From contig DISF01000027.1 of NCBI GenBank assembly GCA_002421985.1, forward strand, positions 8,793 to 41,023: a stretch of DNA of 32,231 bases. The letters run 5' to 3'. How positions within the stretch are numbered: the stretch's first letter is position 1; the number at the start of each line of letters is the position of its first letter. The notes beneath the pieces were generated by a model. It did not search any database. It saw only the letters and a program-made list of their open reading frames with translations, and was not told where the DNA came from. Positions 15,953 to 24,267 of the stretch are shown one piece after another. The translations under genes were made by a program, and so were the position numbers. Source of the stretch: Roseovarius sp. UBA6217. Its GTDB lineage: Bacteria > Pseudomonadota > Alphaproteobacteria > Rhodobacterales > Rhodobacteraceae.

Positions 15953-16883
15953 GAGTCTGATTCAAAACTACCCGATCATTTTCATATCCTTGCAAGATGA
16001 CGTATGACCCGTCGAATGTGGGCGATGAGCACCCGGGCCTCTGCGCTGGCGATGGATTTCTCCCAATCCTTTGACAGGCGGCGGCATCGTCCCAGCCAGG
16101 CGAGGGTGCGTTCCACGACCCATCGGCGGGGCAGAACCTCGAAACCTTGCGCCGTATCGGAACGCTTGACGATCTGCACGGTCCAGCGCCCGATGGCTTT
16201 CAATGCCTGGCACAGTTTCGGGCCGGCATAGCCCCCATCGGCAAAGATGTGGCGCAGCATCGGATAGCGCGCGGCGACGGCCTTGAGCACGTCCGGCGCG
16301 CCGTCGCGATCCTGAATCCCGGCGCTGTGGACCTCGAGCCCCACCAGCAATCCCACCGTGTCGGTCACGATATGGCGTTTGCGCCCCTTGATCCGCTTGC
16401 CCGCGTCATAGCCGCGAACCCCGCCGCTTTCAGTTGTTTTCACGCTTTGGGAGTCGATGATGCCTGCCGTCGGCTGAGCTTTGCGACCCTCGGCCAGACG
16501 CGCGGCCTCGACCAGCTTGCGGTTCATCTCATCCAGCAGACCGTCATCGCGCCAGGCGTAGAAATAGCCCCGCACCGTCGACACCGGCGGAAAGTCATTG
16601 GGCAACATCCGCCATTGGCAACCGGTCGTCGCGATGTAGAGGATCGCGTCGAACACCTCACGCAAATGCGTCGTGCGGGGTCTGCCGGTTGTCTTTGCAG
16701 GCGCCGTCAAAGGCACGATCAGCGCCCATTCCGCGTCGGTCAAATCGCTTGCGTATCTCTTGCCCGATCGGGCATGTTGGCGTCGGGTGAGTTCGGTCCA
16801 GGCCATCGTGATCTCCGTTCAGCTTTGTAACCGAACAGAATCACAACCTGCTGAATTCACTCAATCAGTTTCAAATCGGGCTC
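15953..16883. mobile_element. IS5-family (IS1031-like) insertion sequence, 931 bp
   Basis: Imperfect terminal inverted repeats: left GAGTCTGATTCAAAACT, right (reverse-complemented) GAGCCCGATTTGAAACT, with 13 of 17 identical. The element holds one complete transposase gene. The flanking triplets are TTA on the left and TGA on the right. Both fit the TNA target of the IS1031 group, but they are not a duplication of each other. It lies between glpV and glpT, exactly where permease genes are expected. Confidence 0.85.
15982..16806 (-). CDS. IS5-family DDE transposase
   Basis: A 274-residue transposase in a single frame. An N-terminal helix-turn-helix region with DUF4096-type character (YASDLTDAEWALIVPL, TTGCQWRMLPNDFP) precedes the DDE catalytic domain: Asp118 in GIIDSQSVKT, Asp190 in IFADGGYAG and Glu232 in RRWVVERTLAWL. 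All three catalytic residues and the YREK-like basic stretch (GKRIKGRKRHIVTDT) are intact, so it may be active. It is transcribed in the same direction as the glp genes. Confidence 0.93.
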   Translation of the reverse strand: MAWTELTRRQHARSGKRYASDLTDAEWALIVPLTAPAKTTGRPRTTHLREVFDAILYIATTGCQWRMLPNDFPPVSTVRGYFYAWRDDGLLDEMNRKLVEAARLAEGRKAQPTAGIIDSQSVKTTESGGVRGYDAGKRIKGRKRHIVTDTVGLLVGLEVHSAGIQDRDGAPDVLKAVAARYPMLRHIFADGGYAGPKLCQALKAIGRWTVQIVKRSDTAQGFEVLPRRWVVERTLAWLGRCRRLSKDWEKSIASAEARVLIAHIRRVIRHLARI

Positions 16884-17949
16884 TGAGGGGCGTCACGCGC
16901 CAGTCATCGGCATAGACACTGACCGCACCCGCCTCAAAGCGCGCGCGCACTTCCCCTGCGGGCAGGTCCGCGCCCTCGGGCAGGATTGCGTTGAGCGCCA
17001 CGCCCTCCAGACTGCAGCGTGCGATGCGGTGACGGCCCACATCCTCAATCCGCTCCACCGTCACCGGCAGGCCCTCGGCCCCCAGCCGCACGAATTCGGG
17101 CCGCACGCCGATCTGCACCCGACCGACGGGCGCATCATAGACCGCGCCAAGCGGCACCTCATGGCCCGCGACGCGCGCCACCGTCCCCGCCCCCTCGGCG
17201 TCGATCAGGTTCATCCCTGGCGAGCCGATGAAATAGCCGACAAAGGTATGCGCGGGCCGCTCGAACAGATCCTCGGGCGTGCCGACCTGCACCACACGGC
17301 CCTCGTGCATCACCACCACCTTGTCGGCGAATGTGAGCGCCTCGGTCTGGTCATGCGTCACATATATCATCGTATGCCCGAATTCGTGGTGCAGCGCCTT
17401 CAATTGCGTGCGCAACTCCCATTTCATATGCGGGTCGATCACCGTCAGCGGCTCGTCGAAGAGAAGCGCATTCACATCCTCGCGCACCATGCCGCGCCCA
17501 AGGCTGATCTTTTACTTGGCATCCGCCGTCAACCCCCGCGCCTTGCGGTCAAGCATCGCCTCCATGCCGATCATCGCGGCAATCGCCTGCACGCGGCTCG
17601 CGATATAGCCTGCCTCGGCCCCGCGATTGCGCAGCGGAAAGGCCAGGTTCTCGCGCACCGTCATGGTGTCGTAGACCACCGGAAACTGGAACACCTGCGC
17701 GATATTGCGCGCAGCGGTGGGCTGATCGGTCACATCCTGATCGCCAAAGAGGATGCGCCCGCGCGAGGGCCGCAGGAGGCCGGAAATGATATTGAGAAGC
17801 GTGGACTTGCCACAGCCCGACGCGCCCAGAAGGGCATAGGCCTCGCCATCGCCCCAGACATGGTCAAGCTGCTTGAGCGCCCAATCCTCGTCGGTCGCGG
17901 GCTTGGGCAGGTAGCTATGCGCCAGATTATCCAGCGTGATCTTTGCCAT
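16861..17949 (-). pseudogene. glpT: Glycerol ABC transporter ATPase GlpT, interrupted by a stop codon and fused to the IS end
   Basis: Reads as one 362-residue ABC ATPase with a single in-frame TAA at codon 146 (17512-17514). The first part has Walker A GASGCGKST (42-50); the second resumes without any frame change at KISLGRGMVREDV and carries the Walker B ALLFDEPLTVIDP and the H-loop YVTHDQTEAL. The stop falls where the family has a glutamine just before the signature region, so one C-to-T change (CAA to TAA) explains it. The last seven residues (RARFETD) are encoded by the IS terminal repeat, so the natural 3' end was lost. Product: a non-functional N-terminal fragment, unless the stop is read through or the second half restarts. 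Confidence 0.85.
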
Positions 17950-17958
17950 CGCCCCCCC

Positions 17959-19047
17959 TCAGGCCGCTTGCGCATAGGCGGCAGGGGCCACCAGCGCGCC
18001 ATCGGTGCCGAACACGTAAACATGCGCCGGATCGAGCCAGACCCGCAGCATCGCCCCCAATTCCAGATCGCGCACCCCGTGGACAAGGCCCACCCAGCGC
18101 GCGCCATGGTGGTCGAGATGCACGAAGGTCTCTGACCCGGTGATCTCGGTCACGCCAAGCCGCGCCTCGAATTCCATGGCCTCGCCCTCGGGGCGGTCGA
18201 TCACCAGATGGTTGGGACGGAACCCGGCCAGATACCGGCCATCGGCCAGCCCCGCCAGACTGCCGATGGCCGGGGCCTCCTGCCCGTCGCCGAAACCGAC
18301 GCGGTCCCCCGCCTTGGTCACGGTCAGGAAATTCATCGGCGGACCGCTGAACACGCGCGCCGTGGTGGCGTCGCGCGGTTGGCGATACACCTCCGGCGTG
18401 GGGCCGAACTGCGTGACCCGCCCCTCCCAGAGCGTGGCGGTGTTGCCGCCCAGCAAAAGCGCCTCTTCCGGCTCGGTCGTAGCGTAGACGAAAATGCTCC
18501 CCGCCGCCTCGAAGATGCGCGGGATCTCGGCGCGCAATTCCTCGCGCAGCTTGTAATCGAGATTGGCCAGCGGCTCATCCAGAAGCACCAGCCCCGCCCC
18601 CTTCACCAGCGCGCGCGCCAGCGCGCAACGCTGCTGCTGCCCGCCCGACAGTTCCAGCGGGCGGCGCTCCAGCATCGGGGTGAGCTTCAGCATCTCGGCG
18701 GTCTGCCGCACGCCCGCGTCGATCTCGGCGCGGGACTTGCCTTGCAGGCGCAGCGGCGAGGCGATGTTCTCATAAACGCTCATCGAGGGGTAGTTGATGA
18801 ACTGCTGATAGACCATCGCCACCGCGCGATCCTGCACGCGCATCCCCGTGACATCCTGCCCCTGCCACAGGATGCGCCCCGAGGCGGGCACATCGAGCCC
18901 CGCCATCAGCCGCATGAGCGAGGTCTTGCCCGACAGCGTCGGCCCCAGAAGCACGTTCATCGTGCCGGGTGCCAGCGTCAGGTCGGTCGGGTGGATATGC
19001 ACCGCGCCCTCCACGACCTTGGAAACCCCTTCAAGCGTCAGCGTCAC
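17959..19047 (-). CDS. glpS: Glycerol ABC transporter ATPase GlpS
   Basis: A 362-residue ABC ATPase, intact. Walker A is GPTLSGKT (35-42), the signature LSGGQQQRCALARAL, Walker B LVLLDEPLANLDYKL; the C-terminal 120 residues form the TOBE/regulatory domain. The Walker A loop with TLSGKT instead of the common SGCGKS is usual for this branch as I recall it. It overlaps the end of glpD by 4 bp and is followed by the broken glpT after 9 bp. In the family it pairs with GlpT, so the loss of GlpT leaves it without its partner. Confidence 0.88.
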   Translation of the reverse strand: MTLTLEGVSKVVEGAVHIHPTDLTLAPGTMNVLLGPTLSGKTSLMRLMAGLDVPASGRILWQGQDVTGMRVQDRAVAMVYQQFINYPSMSVYENIASPLRLQGKSRAEIDAGVRQTAEMLKLTPMLERRPLELSGGQQQRCALARALVKGAGLVLLDEPLANLDYKLREELRAEIPRIFEAAGSIFVYATTEPEEALLLGGNTATLWEGRVTQFGPTPEVYRQPRDATTARVFSGPPMNFLTVTKAGDRVGFGDGQEAPAIGSLAGLADGRYLAGFRPNHLVIDRPEGEAMEFEARLGVTEITGSETFVHLDHHGARWVGLVHGVRDLELGAMLRVWLDPAHVYVFGTDGALVAPAAYAQAA

Positions 19048-20633
19048 GCCCGTGCCCTCCCTGTTTGTCTCGCGTCCGCCAGCATCCAGTCGTCGAGCGC
19101 GGCAATCTGGGCCCTGGTCATCTTCAGCCCCAGCCGCGTGCGCCGCCAGACCACATCCGCCGCCTCGCGCGCGTATTCGTGGCGCATCTGCCAGCGCACC
19201 TCCGCCTCGGTCAGCGTCGCGCCGAAATCGCGGCCAAGGTCAGCGGCGGACTTGGCCGCGCCCATGATTTTCGCCGCCTCCGTCCCATAGGCGCGCACCA
19301 GCCGCCGCGCATGACCCGGCGCAAGAAACGGATAGCCCTGCCGCAAACTCTCCACCAGCGCCTCGAACCCGTCAACGGCGAAATCCCCCCCCGGCAGCGC
19401 CACGCCCGCCGTCCACTCGCCCGACGCTTGCGGGAAATGCGGCGCGAGCCGCGCCAGCGCCGATTCCGCCAGCCGCCGATAGGTGGTGATCTTGCCGCCA
19501 AAGACATTGAGCAGCGGCGCGCCCGCCTCGTCGAGCGACAGCACATAGTCGCGCGTCGCCGCCGTCGCCGATTTCGCCCCGTCATCATAGAGCGGCCGGA
19601 CGCCGGAATAGCTCCAGACGATATCGGCCTCGGTCACGGGCCGCTTGAAATAGTCGCTGGCAAAGCGGCACAGATAGGCCGCCTCCTCGGGCGTGCATTC
19701 GGGCCGCCGGTCGGGGTCGTCATGCTCGGCATCGGTGGTGCCGATGAGGATGAAATCGCCTTCATAAGGGATCGCAAAGATGATCCGCCCGTCCTCGCCC
19801 TGAAAGAAATAGCACTTGTCGTGGTCATAAAGCCGCCGCGTGACGATATGGCTGCCGCGCACCAGCCGCACGCCTTCGGTGGAATTGAGCCGCAGCGTGC
19901 CGGTGATGATATCGCTCACCCACGGGCCCCCGGCATTGACGATCGCGCGCGCCCGCACCACCTCACGCGCGCCGCCCTCGCCCTCGATCGTGACGCGCCA
20001 CAGCCCCTCCTCGCGTTCGGCCCCCACCACCCGCGTGCGCGTGCGAATAACCGCACCGCGCGCCGCGGCATCGCGGGCATTGAGCACGACAAGGCGGCTA
20101 TCCTCGATCCAGCAATCGGAATACTCAAAGGCGTGGGTGAACTTGTCCTTGAGCGGCGCCCCCTCCGGCACCCCGCGCAGATCGAGCGTGGCCGTGCCGG
20201 GCAATATTTTTCGCCCGCCCAAGTGATCGTAAAGAAACAGCCCCAGCCGAATGAGCCAGGCAGGCCGCCGCCCCTTCATCCACGGCATCACCACGCTCAG
20301 GATACGCGAGGTGGGCGTCTCGCCCTCGAAGCGCATATCGCGATGATAGGGCAGCACAAAGCGCATCGGCCACGAGATATGCGGCATCGCGCACAAGAGC
20401 GTCTCGCGCTCGATCAGCGCCTCGCGCACCAGCCGGATCTCGAAATATTCCAGATAGCGCAACCCGCCGTGAAAAAGCTTCGTGGAGGCCGAGGAAGTGG
20501 CCGAGGCGAGATCGTTCATCTCGGCGAGCATGACCGACAGGCCCCGCCCCGCCGCGTCGCGCGCGATGCCGCAGCCATTGATCCCGCCACCGATGACGAA
20601 CAGGTCAATGATATCGCTTTCGGCTTGCTCCAC
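19044..20633 (-). CDS. glpD: Aerobic glycerol-3-phosphate dehydrogenase
   Basis: A 529-residue FAD-dependent, membrane-associated dehydrogenase that oxidises sn-glycerol-3-phosphate to dihydroxyacetone phosphate and passes electrons to quinone. The dinucleotide fold DLFVIGGGINGCGIARDAAGRG is followed by the family block SATSSASTKLFHGGLRYLE; near the middle are VNAGGPWV and LIGTTDAEHDD. The C-terminal domain ends with EYAREAADVVWRRTRLGL, the GlpD-type DAO_C signature. The start is GTG at 20633, preceded by GGGGGG 7 bp upstream. First gene of the glp operon, divergent from glpR. Confidence 0.96.
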   Translation of the reverse strand: MEQAESDIIDLFVIGGGINGCGIARDAAGRGLSVMLAEMNDLASATSSASTKLFHGGLRYLEYFEIRLVREALIERETLLCAMPHISWPMRFVLPYHRDMRFEGETPTSRILSVVMPWMKGRRPAWLIRLGLFLYDHLGGRKILPGTATLDLRGVPEGAPLKDKFTHAFEYSDCWIEDSRLVVLNARDAAARGAVIRTRTRVVGAEREEGLWRVTIEGEGGAREVVRARAIVNAGGPWVSDIITGTLRLNSTEGVRLVRGSHIVTRRLYDHDKCYFFQGEDGRIIFAIPYEGDFILIGTTDAEHDDPDRRPECTPEEAAYLCRFASDYFKRPVTEADIVWSYSGVRPLYDDGAKSATAATRDYVLSLDEAGAPLLNVFGGKITTYRRLAESALARLAPHFPQASGEWTAGVALPGGDFAVDGFEALVESLRQGYPFLAPGHARRLVRAYGTEAAKIMGAAKSAADLGRDFGATLTEAEVRWQMRHEYAREAADVVWRRTRLGLKMTRAQIAALDDWMLADARQTGRARA

Positions 20634-20689
20634 CCGGACGCCCCCCTGCGTGAAAAAAAACGAAACACATCTGCGCCGATAAAGTCAAT

Positions 20690-20703
20690 AACGAATGTTC
20701 GTT
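20690..20703. promoter_or_regulatory. Candidate GlpR operator (palindrome)
   Basis: AACGAATGTTCGTT is a 6-bp inverted repeat with a TG centre. The half sequence ATGTTCG is the core of the Escherichia coli GlpR operator half-site. It lies 57 bp upstream of the glpD start, in the divergent glpD-glpR region. It would let GlpR repress glpD when glycerol-3-phosphate is low. Confidence 0.55.
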
Positions 20704-20780
20704 TCTGCTCTTTTATCACGGCAACCCCGGATATCAGGGAAAATTCTTCCCGCAGAGAGGTGCCCTTGCAGCGCACCCGA

Positions 20781-20791
20781 AAACGAACATA
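20781..20791. promoter_or_regulatory. Second candidate GlpR half-site near glpR
   Basis: AAACGAACATA at 20781-20791 contains CGAACAT, the reverse complement of the core in the first site. It lies 26 bp before the glpR ATG. Two sites 80 bp apart would suit autoregulation or looping. Confidence 0.4.
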
Positions 20792-20816
20792 ATCGAAAAA
20801 AACCTTGAGAGGCCAT

Positions 20817-21587
20817 ATGTCGCAATCCTTTCGTCAGCCCGAGATCCTCGAGATCGCCCGCGCCGAGGGCAAGGTCTCGGTCGAGGATCTCGCCCTGCGT
20901 TTCAACGTCACCGTCCAGACCATCCGCCGCGACCTCACCGAGCTTGCCAATGCCGGCAAGCTCGAGCGCGTGCATGGCGGCGCGATCCTGCCCTCGGGCG
21001 TCACCAACATCCTCTACGAGGAACGCCGCCGCCTCAACGAGCCCGCAAAACTGGCGATCGGGCGCGCCTGCGCGGCGGCCATCCCCGAGAACTGCTCGAT
21101 CTTTCTCGATATCGGCACCACGACCGAGGCGGTGGCGCAGGCGCTCATCGACCACCGCAACCTGATGGTGGTGACCAACAACATGAACGTGGCGCGGATC
21201 CTCTCGGCCAATCCCGATTGCGAGATCGTGCTGGCGGGCGGCGCGCTGCGGCGCTCCGATAACGGGCTGGTGGGCCACCTGACCGCGCGCACGATCGAGG
21301 ATTTCAAGTTCGACCACACAATCCTCGGCTGCTCGGCGCTCGACGAGGATGGCGACATGCTCGATTTCGACATCCAGGAGGTGCTGGTGGGCCAGACCCT
21401 GCTCAAGCGCTCGCGCGAGGTGATGCTGGTGGCCGACGCCTCGAAATTCAAGCGCAACGCCCCCGCGCGCATCGGTTCGCTACGCGATGTCGATCACGTC
21501 TTTACCGACGCGCCCCTGCCCGCATCCCTCGCCGCAAATTGCGCGACATGGGCCACCCATGTCCACATCTGCCCGTCTGAGGGCTGA
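20817..21587 (+). CDS. glpR: DeoR-family glycerol-3-phosphate regulon repressor
   Basis: A 256-residue repressor. An N-terminal DeoR winged helix (RQPEILEIARAEGKVSVEDLALRFNVTVQTIRRDL) is followed by the family linker VHGGAILPSG and a sugar-phosphate-binding domain with FLDIGTTTEAVAQAL and VTNNMNVARIL. The start at 20817 (MSQSF) was chosen for GAGAGG 4 bp upstream and because the HTH begins shortly after; a TTG four codons earlier is less likely. It is divergent from glpD and still intact although the transporter it would control is broken. Confidence 0.92.
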   Translation: MSQSFRQPEILEIARAEGKVSVEDLALRFNVTVQTIRRDLTELANAGKLERVHGGAILPSGVTNILYEERRRLNEPAKLAIGRACAAAIPENCSIFLDIGTTTEAVAQALIDHRNLMVVTNNMNVARILSANPDCEIVLAGGALRRSDNGLVGHLTARTIEDFKFDHTILGCSALDEDGDMLDFDIQEVLVGQTLLKRSREVMLVADASKFKRNAPARIGSLRDVDHVFTDAPLPASLAANCATWATHVHICPSEG

Positions 21588-21593
21588 CCGACC

Positions 21594-21656
21594 GCTTCTT
21601 CTTGGCTCAAATACTCCGGGGGAGTCGCCGCTTGCGGCGACGGGGGCAGCGCCCCC
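21594..21656. terminator. 63-bp double-hairpin repeat, copy 1
   Basis: Lies between the convergent glpR and moeA-fusion genes. Hairpin one GTCGCCG-CTTG-CGGCGAC (21624-21641), hairpin two GGGGGC-AGC-GCCCCC (21642-21656). It is 58 of 63 identical to 26901-26963, which is also between convergent genes. It is probably a dispersed intergenic repeat acting as a two-way transcription stop; there is no T-run. Confidence 0.7.
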
Positions 21657-21664
21657 AAGGCACC

Positions 21665-23779
21665 TCACCCGTTCAGAAAACTCGCATAAGGAATGTAGCG
21701 CACGGAATCCCCCGGCGCGATCTCCGCAGCAGCATCGGGCAATTCCACCAGCCCCTCGGCCCAGCTCAGCCCGCTGATCCGGCCCGAACCCTCAGACTTG
21801 AACACCTCCACGCGGCCCTCGCGGATACGCGCGCGTAGATATTCGCGCCGCCCCGGCTTCTTGCGCTTCTCGAACGCGGCGGGCACGTCAAAGCCCTGCG
21901 GCGCGGCCCATCCCGCCCCCGACAAGAGCCGCAGCGCGGGCCGCGCGAAGATCAGCGTGCAGACCATCGCCGCCACCGGGTTGCCCGGCAGGCCAAAGAC
22001 CGGCACGCCGCGCCACATCCCCAACGCCAGCGGCCGCCCCGGCTTCAGGGCAATGCGCCACTCCGCCATCGCCCCCGCCTCATTCAGAAGGGCCGAGACG
22101 TGATCCTCATCCCCCGAGGACGCGCCGCCCGAGGTCAGGATCGCATCCGCATCCGCCTCCGCCGCGCCCCGATCAAGCGCCGCGCGCAGGGCGGCGCGGT
22201 CATCCGCCACCCGGCCAAAATCCACCGCCGCGTGCCCCATCTGCCGCAACAGCGCCAGCAACATGGGCCGGTTGGCGTCATATATCTGCCCCTCGCCTGC
22301 TGCCGCGCCCGGCTCGACCACCTCATCCCCGGTCGAAAGCACCGCCACCCGCAACCGCGCGAAGACCGGCAGATCGGCCAGCCCCACCGCCGCGCAAAGC
22401 GCCAGATCGGCGGGCGTCAGCACGCGGCCCGCCTCCAGCACAACCGCCCCCGCCGCCACATCCTCGCCCGCGCGCCGGGTATTGGCGCCCCGCTTGAGCC
22501 CGCCGCGAAAGGCGATGCGCCCCTCTCCCAGCGTGACATCCTCTTGCAGGATCACCGTATCCACCCCCTCGGGCAGCGCCGCCCCGGTCAGCACCCGCAC
22601 CGCATATCCCTGCGGCACCGCGCCGGGATAGGGCACCCCCGCCGCCGCGCGGCCCTCGACCAGCGGCAAGACCTGATCGCCCTCGGTCAGCGACGCAAAG
22701 GCAAACCCATAGCCATCCACCGCCGAATTGGCCTGCGGCGGGTTGGCCCGCCGCGCCACCTGCGCCTCGGCCAGTACCCGCCCCGCCGCCGCGCCCAGCG
22801 CCACGCGCTCCTGCCCGACGACAGGCGACAGCCGGTCGCGCAACAGCGCCAGCGCGTCATCGACCGGCGTCCACTCCACGCCCGCAGGCAACGCGAAACA
22901 GTCGTCGCGCAGGGGCGGCGGCCTCAACGGCTCTTCGCAGGCGGCCATCAATTCCTCCTCATGTCCCAGCCCCAATATCCAGCCCTCCTCGGACGCGTCC
23001 ACCGCCAGCATGGCGGCAAGCGTGGCCGGGTTCAATCGGGCAAGGGCGTGCACCATCAACCGCACCTGATGCGCGTCGCGGATGCCTCCCGCCGCCTCGG
23101 CGCGCTTGACGGCCCTGTTGATCAGCCCCGGCCAGACCTCGACCAACGCCACGGGCCGCTCAAGCGCCTCGAACGGCCAGACCGCCACCTGCCCGGCAAA
23201 GCGCCGGCGCAGCCGGTTCAGCACCGGCAGACCCGTAAGCACCTGCCCACCCACGGCCCCCGCACCGCCCATCTGCCAGGCGCTGAACGATCCCGGCGCG
23301 CCCGCATCGGCGCGCCGCCGGTCGGGCAGGCCATGGCCCGCGCGCGTATCGCGGCGCGGCAGGCCCGCTATCTCACGCTTGAGACCGTTGAACCAGAACG
23401 GCCCCACGCCGGGAAACCGTGCGTTGATCTCTCCCGCGAGATCGAAACGATTATTGGCCTTTGGGCTGTCCTCGATCCGCGCCTCCAGCCAGTCCCAGAC
23501 GGCCAGCGGATCGGTGCTGCCGGTGAGCCTTTCAGCAAACCCCATCGGGAAACCAAACGGGAAATCGCACCCGATAAACAGCCGCCGCCCCGCCGCGCAT
23601 TCCGCCTCGATCAGCGCCACAAGCGCCGCCTCGGCCTCCACCCGGTTGCGAAAGTAACGCGGCTCCTCCTCGACCCCACCGCGCACCAGCCCAAGCCAGA
23701 TCGCATCGCGGCGCGGGCGCGGCCCGGTATCGTTGCCGCTCGACCAGTCCAGCATGGCAAAGCTGTCGAAGCGGATCAA
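21665..23779 (-). CDS. MoeA molybdopterin molybdenumtransferase with N-terminal DUF429-like domain
   Basis: A 704-residue fusion. Residues about 295-704 are MoeA, which inserts molybdate into adenylylated molybdopterin: NSAVDGYGFA, LTGAALPEGVDTVILQED, VLSTGDEVVEPG, ADAILTSGGASSGDEDHV and GLPGNPVAAM in the usual order. The first 290 residues are a separate domain. Asp10 (AMLDWSSG), the block IGCDFPFGFP, the glutamate in VEVWPG and the late acidic pair in IRDAHQVRLMVHALA recall the RNase H-like DUF429 fold. The MoeA half has Asn instead of the usual Asp in the xDNSAMDGYA block. Overlaps mobB by 4 bp. Confidence 0.85.
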   Translation of the reverse strand: MIRFDSFAMLDWSSGNDTGPRPRRDAIWLGLVRGGVEEEPRYFRNRVEAEAALVALIEAECAAGRRLFIGCDFPFGFPMGFAERLTGSTDPLAVWDWLEARIEDSPKANNRFDLAGEINARFPGVGPFWFNGLKREIAGLPRRDTRAGHGLPDRRRADAGAPGSFSAWQMGGAGAVGGQVLTGLPVLNRLRRRFAGQVAVWPFEALERPVALVEVWPGLINRAVKRAEAAGGIRDAHQVRLMVHALARLNPATLAAMLAVDASEEGWILGLGHEEELMAACEEPLRPPPLRDDCFALPAGVEWTPVDDALALLRDRLSPVVGQERVALGAAAGRVLAEAQVARRANPPQANSAVDGYGFAFASLTEGDQVLPLVEGRAAAGVPYPGAVPQGYAVRVLTGAALPEGVDTVILQEDVTLGEGRIAFRGGLKRGANTRRAGEDVAAGAVVLEAGRVLTPADLALCAAVGLADLPVFARLRVAVLSTGDEVVEPGAAAGEGQIYDANRPMLLALLRQMGHAAVDFGRVADDRAALRAALDRGAAEADADAILTSGGASSGDEDHVSALLNEAGAMAEWRIALKPGRPLALGMWRGVPVFGLPGNPVAAMVCTLIFARPALRLLSGAGWAAPQGFDVPAAFEKRKKPGRREYLRARIREGRVEVFKSEGSGRISGLSWAEGLVELPDAAAEIAPGDSVRYIPYASFLNG

Positions 23780-24267
23780 AGCCCTACCTCGCCCAGGATG
23801 AAATCGGCAATCGCTCCCGTGTCGTTCAGATCGAACACCGGACGATCCAGATCGAGCGCCACATCGCTCGCCACCGCGTGGATCGTCGGATCACCGGGCG
23901 CAATGAGCGCATGGCCGGTCTCGGCGCGATAGGCCTCGATCTTGGGGTGGCGGTCGCGTTTATACCCTTCGATCAGCACCAGATCGCAGGGCGCAAGCAT
24001 CGCCAGCAGATCCGAGAGCGGCGGCTCTGTTTCTCCGCGCAACTCGCGCATCAGCGCCACCCGGTGACGCGAGGCGAGCAGCACCTCGCCCGCCCCCGCC
24101 TGCCGGTGGCGATAGCTGTCGCGCCCCGGATGATCCACGTCAAAGCTGTGATGCGCGTGCTTGACGGTCGAGACCTTGAGCCCCCGCGCCACCATCTCGG
24201 CCACAAGCCGCTCCATCAGCCCGGTCTTGCCGGCATTCTTCCAGCCGGTCACACCATAGAGCCTCAT
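23776..24267 (-). CDS. mobB: Molybdopterin-guanine dinucleotide biosynthesis adapter MobB
   Basis: A 163-residue P-loop GTP-binding protein. Walker A GWKNAGKT near the N-terminus, then the conserved TVKHAHHSFDVDHPGRDSYRHRQAGA block and the late VLIEGYKRDRHPKIE motif. It assists MobA in making the dinucleotide form of the molybdenum cofactor. Overlaps mobA and the moeA fusion by 4 bp on each side, so the four Moco genes form one translated unit. Confidence 0.93.
   Translation of the reverse strand: MRLYGVTGWKNAGKTGLMERLVAEMVARGLKVSTVKHAHHSFDVDHPGRDSYRHRQAGAGEVLLASRHRVALMRELRGETEPPLSDLLAMLAPCDLVLIEGYKRDRHPKIEAYRAETGHALIAPGDPTIHAVASDVALDLDRPVFDLNDTGAIADFILGEVGL

Noticed and set aside
16861..17490. 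A separate short ABC ATPase gene starting at 17490
   Set aside because: It is in the same frame as the upstream half and lacks Walker A; the two are one gene interrupted by a TAA.
17490..17515. A frameshift in glpT
   Set aside because: The distance between the halves is a multiple of three and the protein resumes with expected residues directly after the stop, so it is a nonsense codon and not an indel.
22100..23932. A plus-strand frame of 610 codons opposite the moeA fusion
   Set aside because: Antisense shadow with Arg/His/Pro/Gln-rich composition; the minus strand carries all MoeA motifs.
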